NCBI GenBank assembly: GCA_018695135.1
Contig: JABHOV010000103.1
Location: 1 to 37,302, forward strand
Length of the DNA: 37,302 nucleotides
Source: Candidatus Melainabacteria bacterium
Lineage (GTDB): Bacteria > Cyanobacteriota > Vampirovibrionia > LMEP-6097
Reading direction: 5' to 3'
Shown: positions 1-7,353 of the stretch, one piece after another
Position numbering within the stretch: the stretch's first letter is position 1
Layout of the letters: every line of letters starts with the position of its first letter
The notes under the pieces: model-generated
Told to the model about the DNA's origin: nothing
The model's database searches: none
What the model saw: the letters and a program-made list of their open reading frames with translations, nothing else
Made by a program: the position numbers and the translations under genes

Positions 1-211
1 ATTGGCGTAGCAATAACGTAAAGTATTGACACTAAGTAATTATACTGTATTCAGCCCCTCGAGCAAAATCAAAATGACACAGTATTAAGGACTAATTTCT
101 AAGTGCAGACTAGCTATTCGGTCGTCTATTGGCTTGTATTCGCGATGAACAATTCTCAAATACATAATATATTTACAATCCGTTGTATCGGCCATGATAA
201 AATATCAAGCC
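1..211. other. Upstream region, no gene recognised
   Basis: No convincing open frame or RNA gene is visible before rpsR. A TTGACA at 26-31 is followed by TATACT at 41-46, but a 9-nt gap is too short for one promoter. The only element I can tie to a gene is the TAAAAT at 198-203 just before the preferred rpsR start. Confidence 0.4.
198..203 (+). promoter_or_regulatory. -10-like box TAAAAT before rpsR
   Basis: TAAAAT ends 8 nt before the ATG at 212. This would put transcription start at or near that codon, a spacing seen at many genes of this window. It is the main reason for choosing 212 over the ATG at 194, which lies upstream of the box. Confidence 0.4.
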
Positions 212-418
212 ATGGCGATGATAAGAAGACAAAGAACAAATAACCCCGACGCTAGTGAATTAAACTACAAAAATGTAGGTCTATTAGGACAATTCATTGA
301 CAGCACAGGTAAAATCAACGGCCGCAGACAAACTGGACTGGATGCAAAGAAACAACGCACTATGCAAAAGGCCATCAAACAAGCAAGAGCATTAGGTTTA
401 ATGCCATACAACGTTTAA
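212..418 (+). CDS. rpsR: 30S ribosomal protein S18
   Basis: S18 of the small ribosomal subunit, which binds 16S rRNA together with S6. The 68-residue product shows the family core: LNYKNVGLLGQFI, then a GKI..RRQTG segment, KKQR, and the closing AIKQARALGLMPY, matching the usual YKDVELL / GKILPRRITG / Q...AIKRAR..ALLP pattern. The N-terminal cysteine motif found in zinc-binding S18 forms is absent. I start at 212 (MAMIRRQR) because a TAAAAT box sits 8 nt upstream; the ATG at 194 would only add six non-conserved residues. rpmB follows after 12 nt, so the two are an operon. The usual partners rpsF, ssb and rplI are not adjacent on the visible side. Confidence 0.93.
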   Translation: MAMIRRQRTNNPDASELNYKNVGLLGQFIDSTGKINGRRQTGLDAKKQRTMQKAIKQARALGLMPYNV

Positions 419-430
419 AGAGGAAGAATT

Positions 431-715
431 ATGTCACGCATTTGCGAAATTACAGGAAAGAAAGCAGGAAAAGGGTGGAGATATTCATTCCTAAGATCTC
501 ACTATAACCCAACGTCAAAAAGAAGATTTGAAGTTAACCTTCAAAAGATCGTTGCAATTATCGATGGTGTTAAACAAAGAATTAAAGTAAGTACCAAAGC
601 AATTAAGACTTTCCCTGAACTCAAGTCTGGTATTACTAGTGCACAACTTAAAAAAGGTCGTCGTCGTAAACTCAACGCCGCTAAAAACAAAGCTAAAAAA
701 GCTGCTGAAGCATAA
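431..715 (+). CDS. rpmB: 50S ribosomal protein L28
   Basis: L28 of the large ribosomal subunit. The 94-residue product begins MSRICEITGKKAGKGWRYS, the family's opening (MSRxCxxTGKxxxxGxxxS). It continues with SKRRFEVNLQKI and the basic VSTKAIKTF segment. Residues 78-94 form a lysine/alanine-rich tail (KKGRRRKLNAAKNKAKKA) longer than in many L28 proteins. An AGAGGAAG Shine-Dalgarno lies at about 418-425, directly after the rpsR stop, so translation follows S18 on one mRNA. Confidence 0.92.
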   Translation: MSRICEITGKKAGKGWRYSFLRSHYNPTSKRRFEVNLQKIVAIIDGVKQRIKVSTKAIKTFPELKSGITSAQLKKGRRRKLNAAKNKAKKAAEA

Positions 716-844
716 GCCCAGCACAATGAAGAATCACAAGCTAAGAACCGTGTAGCTCAACAAGCATCGACGATACTTATATACCTAGAGCTTGTAACAT
801 ACGCATAGACGAGTCGATGCATAGATTGAGCGATGATAAAAGGT

Positions 845-904
845 CTGCCAGCAAGCTCTCAGTAACAGGAATAGGAGATATTTGCAAACTGAGCTTGCTG
901 GCAG
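845..904 (+). repeat. Long inverted repeat after rpmB
   Basis: CTGCCAGCAAGCTC (845-858) pairs with GAGCTTGCTGGCAG (891-904). Three further pairs form across a two-base bulge. The loop is about 24 nt. No T-run follows, so it is not a standard intrinsic terminator. A second possible stem, GCATCGAC (764-771) with GTCGATGC (813-820), lies in the same 246-bp gap. The gap otherwise holds no gene that I can see. Confidence 0.55.
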
Positions 905-949
905 TAAAGGCAAAGGCATTGTTGTGAAGCTAGAAGCATCTTATCGCTG

Positions 950-955
950 TATAAT
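950..955 (+). promoter_or_regulatory. -10 box TATAAT, leaderless spacing
   Basis: A perfect TATAAT ends 6 nt before the ATG at 962. Transcription starting 6-7 nt after the box would begin at the start codon. There is no Shine-Dalgarno between them and no clear -35 at 17 nt. Confidence 0.55.
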
Positions 956-961
956 AAATAC

Positions 962-1876
962 ATGTCTACCAATAATGACAATCTAATTAGTATAAAGGAA
1001 CTTGCCGCCAAACTTAAAGTAACTGATGCACTTGTAAAAAAGCTCATTAAAGACTTTGGTATCGAGCCCGATCGTGTTCAAAAACGTATCCACCTTAATG
1101 AAGATGCAGTCAAAACTGTTCGCGAAATCCTAGCCCTTAAAGCTAGCGGCAAAAAGAACAAGGAAATCAAAGAATTATTTGACGCTGCTCAAGCTGAACT
1201 TAAAACTGAGACTAAAGCCGTCCCAGAAGAAAGCAAAGAAGAGCCCAAAGCAAAAAAAGAAGAGAAAACTATAAGCAAAAAAGCTAGTCCCAAAAAACCT
1301 AAAACGGATAGCAAAACTGAAACCGGCTCCGAAGATAAACCAGAAGCAGAAGTTAAAACTGAAACCAAAAGCAAAAACCCTAGAACTCGCAAAAAACCTA
1401 AAGCGAAAACCGAAGAGCTTAAAACAACTAAAGAAGAAGCTCCAGTAAAAAAAGAGAAGGAAGAAGATGGCTTAGACATCACTAGCTACCTTGATGAAAC
1501 AGAGGATGATGCAATCAGCATGGCAATGCGCCTCGCTGACAATGATAGCCCTATAGACGAAGAGCCAAAGGCAGAAATTGATCTTGATGAAGCTCTTGAC
1601 CTCGATGAAGGTGAGGCAGATTTTGAAGAACTTCCAGAAGTAGTTGAAAAAACTGGCAAGCGTCTCAATCCACGTAAAATGCGTCGTAGACAATTTAGCT
1701 TCCGCTATATTCAAAGACAAATTGCCAATGATGCTAAACGAGTTCAATACATTCAACAAAAACTTGAACGTGGAAGATTAAGCACCATGGAAGAAATGAA
1801 TCTCAAGGATTCATTGGAGCATAGATCTAAGTTGCATAGTGGCTGGGTGCATCTTCTTAAATGGGTGAAGTCTTAA
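962..1876 (+). CDS. Hypothetical protein, N-terminal HTH and charged linker
   Basis: Not recognised as a named family. Residues about 6-60 (ISIKELAAKLKVTDALVKKLIKDF, then a VQKRIHLNEDA turn) look like a MerR/excisionase-type helix-turn-helix, followed by a predicted helix to about residue 80. Residues about 80-165 are a Lys/Glu/Pro/Thr low-complexity linker. Residues about 165-225 are strongly acidic. The C-terminal 75 residues are basic and helical (KRLNPRKMRRRQFSFRYIQRQIANDAKR), ending in an aromatic tail with HSGWVHLLKW. There is no signal peptide or membrane segment. A DNA- or RNA-binding protein is plausible. The stop codon lies inside a 9-bp hairpin, and aroC follows 204 bp later with its own box. 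Confidence 0.75.
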   Translation: MSTNNDNLISIKELAAKLKVTDALVKKLIKDFGIEPDRVQKRIHLNEDAVKTVREILALKASGKKNKEIKELFDAAQAELKTETKAVPEESKEEPKAKKEEKTISKKASPKKPKTDSKTETGSEDKPEAEVKTETKSKNPRTRKKPKAKTEELKTTKEEAPVKKEKEEDGLDITSYLDETEDDAISMAMRLADNDSPIDEEPKAEIDLDEALDLDEGEADFEELPEVVEKTGKRLNPRKMRRRQFSFRYIQRQIANDAKRVQYIQQKLERGRLSTMEEMNLKDSLEHRSKLHSGWVHLLKWVKS

Positions 1877-2012
1877 CGAACTATCAGTTCGTTAAGGGCT
1901 TAGGCTTGCTTCGCAAGCTGCATAAGGAGCCAAGGCTCCTGCTTACGGGCTACGCCCTGATATCTTTTATAACAACTCCAGCGCAGCGTTTGCAGGCACA
2001 AAGTGCCGTATG
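1873..2012 (+). repeat. Array of five short hairpins
   Basis: Five consecutive small inverted repeats fill the gap before aroC: TTAACGAAC/GTTCGTTAA (1873-1895), GCTTGC/GCAAGC (1904-1918), AGGAGCC/GGCTCCT (1925-1940), GGGC/GCCC (1947-1957) and GGCAC/GTGCC (1995-2007, with extra TGCA pairs outside). Loops are 2-5 nt. The first covers the stop codon of the upstream gene. None is followed by a T-run. Confidence 0.65.
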
Positions 2013-2068
2013 CAGGGAGGCAGAGCCGACCATAAGCCAAAAGCGTAAACTCATTAACTCAATAATGT

Positions 2069-2074
2069 TAAAAT
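2069..2074 (+). promoter_or_regulatory. -10 box TAAAAT before aroC, leaderless spacing
   Basis: TAAAAT ends 6 nt before the aroC ATG at 2081, with no Shine-Dalgarno between. It suggests that aroC is transcribed on its own as a leaderless mRNA. Confidence 0.5.
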
Positions 2075-2080
2075 GATTCT

Positions 2081-3319
2081 ATGCCATTACGCTTCCTTAC
2101 ATCAGGCGAATCACACGGTCCTGAACTAAACATCATCCTTGAAGGTATTCCTGCAAATATGCCTCTTTTGGAAGAAGACATCAACCTCGATCTCAAAAGA
2201 CGTCAAGGTGGTTATGGTCGTGGCGGCAGAATGAAGATTGAAACAGACAAGGTCTTTTTTACTGCTGGCGTCAGACATGGACGGACTTTTGGCGGCGCGC
2301 CAATTGCAATGAAACTAATCAATAAAGATCATCAAAAATGGCTCAATGTCATGTCAGCAAGTCCTATTAATGACAATGACCCTCAGGTCAAAGCCGAACT
2401 AGACGCAAAATACATCTCCAAGGTAAGACCAGGACACGCAGATTTTGCTGGCGCACTTAAGTATGACGCTCCCGATGTTAGGGATATTCTTGAAAGATCT
2501 TCTGCACGCGAAACTACTTCAAGAGTTGCGGCTGGCGCAGTATGCAAAACTTTTTTGAAGCAATTTGGTATTGAGATCTTCTCTCATGTACTTACTATCG
2601 GTAAACTAAGTGTAGACAACGACGTCATTGCGAGCGTCAGTGAAGCAACCCAATGCAAAGACAAATATATCCAGTTTAAAAAACAAGTAGAAAGCTCTGA
2701 GCTTCGTATCTATGATCCAAGTGGCAAAAAAGATCAAGAGTTTAAGGACTATATTGATTCAATCCGCAAGAAAGGTGACACCCTTGGTGGCATCGTTGAA
2801 ATTTTTGCATTGGGAGTGCCCGTTGGGCTTGGCTCACACGTACAGTGGGATAGACGCATAGACGGTCTCATCGCTCAAGCAATGATGAGCACTCATACAG
2901 TCAAGTCTGTTGAAATCGGACTTGGTGAAGAAGTTGGTAGAATCCCTGGTTCACAAGTTCATGATCAGATTTATAGAGCTGAGGACAAAAACCCGCTTCA
3001 TTACAAACGCCCCACTAATAACTTGGGCGGCACCGAAGGCGGCATGACTAATGGGATGCCTCTCACTTGCAAAGTCGGAGTAAAACCGATCCCTACTTTA
3101 ATTTCTAAACTTGATTCTATTGACCTGGATACCAAAGCCAACGCTGAGTCTCACTTTGAGCGCTCTGACATTTGCGTTGTACCTGCAGCAGGAGTAGTAC
3201 TAGAAGCTATGATGGCAATTGTGCTCGCCCAAGCATTCTTAGAGAAATTCGGCGGTGACAGTATCGCAGAAACTAAACGTAATTACGATAGTTACCAAGA
3301 ACAGATTAGTCAAAAATAA
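2081..3319 (+). CDS. aroC: Chorismate synthase
   Basis: Catalyses the last step of the shikimate pathway, 5-enolpyruvylshikimate-3-phosphate to chorismate, using reduced FMN. The 412-residue product has the family signature SGESHGPEL at the N-terminus, RRQGGYGRGGRM at about 40-55, the GHADFAGALKY segment, ERSSARETTSRVAAGA, GDTLGGIVEI, GLGSHVQWDRRIDGLIAQAMMS and the C-terminal NLGGTEGGMTNG region. Residues about 181-191 (DVIASVSEATQ) are encoded by DNA that matches a dispersed GTCATTGCGAG-type palindrome, in a variable loop. This may partly explain the rather long product. The stop TAA at 3317-3319 lies in the inverted terminus of the RAYT1 element. Confidence 0.96.
   Translation: MPLRFLTSGESHGPELNIILEGIPANMPLLEEDINLDLKRRQGGYGRGGRMKIETDKVFFTAGVRHGRTFGGAPIAMKLINKDHQKWLNVMSASPINDNDPQVKAELDAKYISKVRPGHADFAGALKYDAPDVRDILERSSARETTSRVAAGAVCKTFLKQFGIEIFSHVLTIGKLSVDNDVIASVSEATQCKDKYIQFKKQVESSELRIYDPSGKKDQEFKDYIDSIRKKGDTLGGIVEIFALGVPVGLGSHVQWDRRIDGLIAQAMMSTHTVKSVEIGLGEEVGRIPGSQVHDQIYRAEDKNPLHYKRPTNNLGGTEGGMTNGMPLTCKVGVKPIPTLISKLDSIDLDTKANAESHFERSDICVVPAAGVVLEAMMAIVLAQAFLEKFGGDSIAETKRNYDSYQEQISQK
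2622..2652 (+). repeat. GTCATTGCGAG-type palindrome inside aroC
   Basis: ACGTCATTGCGAG at 2622-2634 followed by GAAGCAACCCA at 2642-2652 matches the intergenic copy at 29060-29096 (same first 13 bases, then GGCAATCCAGT). As I recall, similar CATTGCGAG...GAAGCAATCC palindromes occur in many bacterial genomes. Here the copy is in frame and translated. Confidence 0.55.
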
Positions 3320-3375
3320 GATCCCACCCGCTGCGTGACATACGCCACTTTTAAGATATCTCCTCCTAACAAAAG

Positions 3376-3397
3376 ATTAGAGTGTATACACTCTAAT
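3376..3397. promoter_or_regulatory. 22-bp perfect palindrome upstream of RAYT1
   Basis: A perfect palindrome with core TTAGAGTGTATACACTCTAA lies inside the element, between its left end and the transposase gene, about 80 bp before the ATG. It could be an operator, a transposase-binding site or a cruciform. Nothing with this sequence was noticed elsewhere in the window. Confidence 0.55.
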
Positions 3398-3476
3398 AAA
3401 TCATTTTCCTAACTATCAATGCTATAACAAATATCACGCTTGAGCTTGAAACATTATTTATAAAAGGAGGCTACCG

Positions 3477-4394
3477 ATGTCACAACAAGCCTGCATCGAA
3501 TTTACCAATGCATTTTACCATGTCTGCTCAAGAGGATTTAACAAAGAACCTATCTTCCATGAAGATGATGATTATAACTATTTCCTCTATTTACTCAAAA
3601 AAGCTTATATGAAATACAATCTGCTAATTCATTCATACTGTTTAATACCGAACCATTATCATCTCTTCCTGGAAACTCCCAATGCTAATTTGTCTCAAGC
3701 AATGAAATTCATTAATGAGTCTTATGCAAAATTTTTCATAAAAAAATATTCCAATCACGACGGCTATGTATTCAGTCGACGTTATAGAAGACATGTAATT
3801 CAAGAAACCAAATATGCAGTCAAGCTCTTCCTTTATATCAACGGAAACGCTGTCAAACACAAGATGATAGCTAGTCCCGAAGACTGGCATTGGTCAAGCT
3901 GGAATGCTCTGACTCAACAAGACTCTAGACCCATCTTTTTGCAAAATAGTTTATTTATAAAACACTTCAAGTCAATCAATGACTTTAAACAACAATTCTC
4001 TAATCAATATAATCGAAGCTGGAGCCCTGAAACTAAAGCTGTTGGCAAAACAATTCTAGGTGATGATGAATTTGTACAAGAAATTATAGAAAAGTACGTA
4101 GACCTCGATAATGAAAATATCATTGGCAGAAAAGAGATGAAACAACACAGCCAAAGAAATACAACAAAAAGGATTCACAAATATATTAAGGGACTCGATA
4201 TAAATCAAAATCTAAAACAACATTACTTGATTTATTTATTACTTGAAAACACCAATATCAGCAGGAAAGGATTGGGCACTCAATTCAATCTAAGTGCAAA
4301 TGCATTAGGTAAAAGAGCCAGCAGAGTACGCCAATCAATACAGAAAGACAGTAGCTTGAAGCAATTGTTAGATTTCACGAACGTATTATCCTAA
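3477..4394 (+). CDS. REP-associated tyrosine transposase RAYT1
   Basis: Single-strand DNA transposase of the Y1 (IS200/REP-associated) HUH class, thought to cut and join REP palindromes. The 305-residue product has the RAYT opening FYHVCSRGFNKEPIFHEDDD and the HUH motif in PNHYHLFLE (about residues 58-67). Near residue 85 it has the helix INESYAKFFIKKY, with the likely catalytic tyrosine, followed by SRRYRRHVI. Residues about 250-295 look like a DnaA-type helix-turn-helix (NISRKGLGTQFNLSANALGKRASRVRQS). It starts at ATG 3477 behind a strong AAAGGAGG Shine-Dalgarno, unlike many host genes here. Its stop codon lies in the right inverted repeat. All key motifs are intact, so it may be active. 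Confidence 0.93.
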   Translation: MSQQACIEFTNAFYHVCSRGFNKEPIFHEDDDYNYFLYLLKKAYMKYNLLIHSYCLIPNHYHLFLETPNANLSQAMKFINESYAKFFIKKYSNHDGYVFSRRYRRHVIQETKYAVKLFLYINGNAVKHKMIASPEDWHWSSWNALTQQDSRPIFLQNSLFIKHFKSINDFKQQFSNQYNRSWSPETKAVGKTILGDDEFVQEIIEKYVDLDNENIIGRKEMKQHSQRNTTKRIHKYIKGLDINQNLKQHYLIYLLLENTNISRKGLGTQFNLSANALGKRASRVRQSIQKDSSLKQLLDFTNVLS

Positions 4395-4429
4395 AAGTGG
4401 CGCATGTCACGCAGCGGGTGGGATCTTAT

Positions 4430-7141
4430 TTATTGCTTAACAAATAAGAATAATCCCAAAGAATTAGCATTGTCTGTAGCATAAGCGACTATTGCATCGC
4501 CACCATCTTGAACATAACCAGAGAAGCTATGACCACCAGCACTAAAGCTAATATCACCACTAGCACTTATAGTAGCAGTACCACTAGTTCCTTCAAAGTC
4601 TGAACTAGCTGTTGTACGTGTAATAGTATTACTAGGTCCTGACTTCAGTGCTTGATTCTCTAAAGCGTTGGCAATAGTAAAGCTTGTTCCAGCAAATGTT
4701 ATAGTACCTGTTTTATGACTAGATAGAACAATACCACCAGAGCTACTCAAACTAGTTGAATAACTAAAAATTTTGTAAGTGCCACTTAGGCTTGGAGTAG
4801 AGCTAGGCAATTTAACAGCAAAACTCAATTCGCGACTTGCACTATCAATCTGATTCGGTCTTCTTGCCGGCCCACCTTGATCATTACGATCAGTTGCAAT
4901 TACAAAAGCTGCAATAGAAGCATCTTGCGCGGCATAACCTTCAAAGACCATTTCTCCCTCTTCATTATCCTCACCAGCTACATCAATAGTAAAACGACCA
5001 TTGCTAGAAGTCAATTGCGCAGAACCAGTTTCGGCCTCAGAGAATTCATCACCGCCGGTTGACACTGAGACAGTATATTCATCACCACAACTTGCTATTG
5101 AACTCTCAAGATACTCACGCTCAAGCTGAGTACTAGCGTCAAAACTGTAAACAACAGAACCGCCCGCAGCAATATCTAAAGTACCTTTGAGACTCATAAC
5201 GCCGATCCGTCCTTGACCACCAAGATCAGTTCCAACACCAACTATTCCATAAAGTCCTTCAAGCACCTCATTAGACTGTTTAATAATTACTTGAAAACCA
5301 ACGATGGTATCTTCAGAAATCTTCTGTCCATCACTAAATTCTTCGCCACCACCAATATTGTTGGCAACAGAGAAGCCTCCACTAACTGGATAGAATTGAA
5401 ATACTTCGTCTTTATCTCTAATCGTAGTAGTAAAACTTTGATTACCAGGACCACGATGAGTATGAGTTTCTTCACTTGCAGGAACTACAACTGAAATCAC
5501 ATTACTAGTATTAACTGTCGCAAGAAAACCTCCTTCTTCAGATTCTCTCAAATCAGGAGTTTCAGAAAATGCTTCTAGTGAGTAACAATTTGATCCATCT
5601 TGTGGTTGTCCAGATCCATCACCTTGATCGTTACCTTGACCATCACCAAAGTCATCTTCAAAATTCTCTCCAGATCCTTGATCATTCGGATCACCAAACT
5701 CTCCATCAGGTCCTTCTTGATTTGGATCTTGTCCTTGGCTATCATCTTCAAAGTTTTCTTCTTGATCAAAACCACCTTGGTCATTTTCATCAAAGCCACC
5801 TTCATCTCCAGAGATAGACAACAGAGAAGCCTGTGAAGCCAGTACCGGCTTTGGAGTGATGGTAAGTACACCAGCCTCACTTGGACGTGAAAGTCTAGCC
5901 AAACCAATTTCCAATTCAGCACTCACTCTGTGTTCCTCACCAAAAGGACTCAAGCTATTAGAACCACCAAGGGCTCCTTCATAAAATACAACAAAGTAAT
6001 CACCAGCAATTTCTTCAGCAGCAAGCCCTAAGTCTGTAGGAGTTGTTTCAAAAGTAAAATCATCATCAGAAAGAGGATCTATTGGATCTTGTTCAGATGG
6101 CTGGTCTTCATCAGGCACTTTTCCATCATCATCAATCGGATCTTCATCAGGGAGCTGACTTGGAAGCTCAACATCAGCATCGTTTGCAACACCAAGCATA
6201 TTCTCAATTACCGGCTCAAAAAGATCTTCAAGCTTGGCTTGTGTCTCTTCAATAGTCTCTTCAATACCAGGATTAAATTCTTCAAATTGTTCAACAATAT
6301 CGTTCATCTCTGTTGGAGTAATTTGTTCCTGTATCAATGGTGCTTCAGAATCTTGGACTCCTTCAACAAACTGATCATAGATAAAAGTAGAAACGGGATC
6401 AACCACGATATCCTCTGTCTCTGTTGCAAAAGCTATCAAATCCTCACCTGTATCAGCTTGAACATGAACTGCATATTCAACACTTGGTGTGGCATCTTCT
6501 GGCATTTCAATTTCGAAATTACCATCATCATCAGCAATCGCAGTTATTCCAGTTGGAGTTTGCGTGCCATCAGCAGCAATCTCTACGATTTCAACTTCTA
6601 CACCAGCATCAAGATCCGTATTTAATGGAGTGATTTGTCTTGCCTTACCTATATTCTGAGGAGTTCTTCTTCTTGTATTAAAATTATTAGTACTACCAGA
6701 AGGTATAATCACTCTTCCAGAAATAATCACAGCACCAGCATCTACACTAAGTGCATCTTTGTATAAATTAATTCCCAGTTTCTTTTTTAGTCCCTTAGAT
6801 ACACTCATAGCAAAAGTGGATTCAGAGGCATTGACAATATTGTCAGTATTTTTGAGACTCAAAGTGATAGGAGTACTATTTTGCATTACACCATCTTCAT
6901 AAGGAATCAAAACCGGTCCTGTAAGACTCGATTCGTATAGTTTTTTATTAAATTTGAGCTTGGCTTTAATATTGCCAGACTTGCCAGCAAGCTTGGTCGG
7001 ATCATCACTCAATGTCACCGTAAAGGTTTGAGTCGGGCTCGATTCACTAAAACGCAAATCGTCATCACTTGGCACAATATCAATTGCAGAAACCTGCAAT
7101 CCAAAAGCAACCATGATTAATACTAAAGCTAATTTTCTCAT
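4430..7141 (-). CDS. Large secreted multi-module protein
   Basis: No specific family is recognised. The 903-residue product starts with a signal peptide (MRKLALVLIMVAFGLQVSA, cleavage near residue 19). Residues about 20-150 are beta-rich. A carboxypeptidase-regulatory-like segment follows (SGRVIIPSG ... VEVEIVEIAADGT ... DDDGNFEIEMPE). Residues about 330-360 and 450-525 are Asp/Glu/Gly/Gln-rich and repetitive (GGFDENDQ, ENFEDDS, ENFEDDFGDG). Three modules share a pattern beginning IAGDYFVV, LEGLYGIV and LSGTYKIF. The last two end in Y....I.AFVIATD and Y....AIVAYATD. Only two cysteines are visible outside the signal. It probably lies on or outside the cell envelope. A TAGAAT box sits 6 nt before the ATG. 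It follows the Bat operon in the same direction but is separated from it by MITE-A. Confidence 0.85.
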   Translation of the reverse strand: MRKLALVLIMVAFGLQVSAIDIVPSDDDLRFSESSPTQTFTVTLSDDPTKLAGKSGNIKAKLKFNKKLYESSLTGPVLIPYEDGVMQNSTPITLSLKNTDNIVNASESTFAMSVSKGLKKKLGINLYKDALSVDAGAVIISGRVIIPSGSTNNFNTRRRTPQNIGKARQITPLNTDLDAGVEVEIVEIAADGTQTPTGITAIADDDGNFEIEMPEDATPSVEYAVHVQADTGEDLIAFATETEDIVVDPVSTFIYDQFVEGVQDSEAPLIQEQITPTEMNDIVEQFEEFNPGIEETIEETQAKLEDLFEPVIENMLGVANDADVELPSQLPDEDPIDDDGKVPDEDQPSEQDPIDPLSDDDFTFETTPTDLGLAAEEIAGDYFVVFYEGALGGSNSLSPFGEEHRVSAELEIGLARLSRPSEAGVLTITPKPVLASQASLLSISGDEGGFDENDQGGFDQEENFEDDSQGQDPNQEGPDGEFGDPNDQGSGENFEDDFGDGQGNDQGDGSGQPQDGSNCYSLEAFSETPDLRESEEGGFLATVNTSNVISVVVPASEETHTHRGPGNQSFTTTIRDKDEVFQFYPVSGGFSVANNIGGGEEFSDGQKISEDTIVGFQVIIKQSNEVLEGLYGIVGVGTDLGGQGRIGVMSLKGTLDIAAGGSVVYSFDASTQLEREYLESSIASCGDEYTVSVSTGGDEFSEAETGSAQLTSSNGRFTIDVAGEDNEEGEMVFEGYAAQDASIAAFVIATDRNDQGGPARRPNQIDSASRELSFAVKLPSSTPSLSGTYKIFSYSTSLSSSGGIVLSSHKTGTITFAGTSFTIANALENQALKSGPSNTITRTTASSDFEGTSGTATISASGDISFSAGGHSFSGYVQDGGDAIVAYATDNANSLGLFLFVKQ

Positions 7142-7147
7142 AGCCTC

Positions 7148-7153
7148 ATTCTA
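7148..7153 (-). promoter_or_regulatory. -10 box TAGAAT, leaderless spacing
   Basis: On the minus strand TAGAAT ends 6 nt before the ATG at 7141. The intervening GAGGCT is identical to the spacer before the DUF2283 gene at 21445. No Shine-Dalgarno-containing leader is possible at this spacing. Confidence 0.5.
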
Positions 7154-7195
7154 CCCGCAAGCTAGTAACTGGCTTTAGTACTGCTGACCTAAACA

Positions 7196-7322
7196 ATCCC
7201 ACCCGCTGCGTGACATGCGCCACTTTCAAGATAAATAGTGCTTAAAACAGATCAAGAAGGGAAATACCATTGTATTAGTCGATTTATCTTGAAAGTGGCG
7301 CATGTCACGCAGCGGGTGGGAT
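7196..7322. mobile_element. MITE-A, non-autonomous derivative of RAYT1 ends
   Basis: Perfect 41-bp inverted repeats at 7196-7236 and 7282-7322 enclose 45 bp without coding potential. The outer 30 bases match the ends of the RAYT1 element (CCCACCCGCTGCGTGACATG). The inner part (CAAGATAAAT) is its own. It lies between the Bat operon 3' end and the promoter of the secreted protein. Its transcript would form a very stable hairpin, so it may also end Bat transcription. Confidence 0.9.
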
Positions 7323-7353
7323 CTTATCTAAGCAAAGGGCAAGCTACAGGTGG

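Larger units (their letters stand above)
3315..4430 (+). mobile_element. RAYT1 element with inverted ends (family A)
   Basis: A single tyrosine-transposase gene lies between 39-bp inverted repeats, 3315-3353 and 4392-4430, that differ at one position by my alignment. The outer part reads AATAAGATCCCACCCGCTGC. The left end overlaps the aroC stop codon. The right end overlaps the RAYT1 stop and touches the stop of the opposing gene at 4430. The same terminal sequence, without a transposase, makes up both ends of 7196-7322. This is the arrangement expected of a REP-associated transposase with its cognate palindromes, in a form that also resembles a small autonomous transposon. Confidence 0.85.

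Noticed and set aside
26-46. TTGACA and TATACT as a promoter
   Set aside because: The 9-nt spacing is too short, and no gene starts at a fitting distance.
1861-2076. Open frame of 71 codons after the HTH protein
   Set aside because: It is made mostly of the hairpin array, overlaps the upstream gene, and has no Shine-Dalgarno or family likeness.
5569-6633. Several long frames opposite or out of phase with the secreted protein
   Set aside because: They are low-complexity shadows of the Asp/Gly/Gln-rich coding sequence, lack start signals, and resemble no family.
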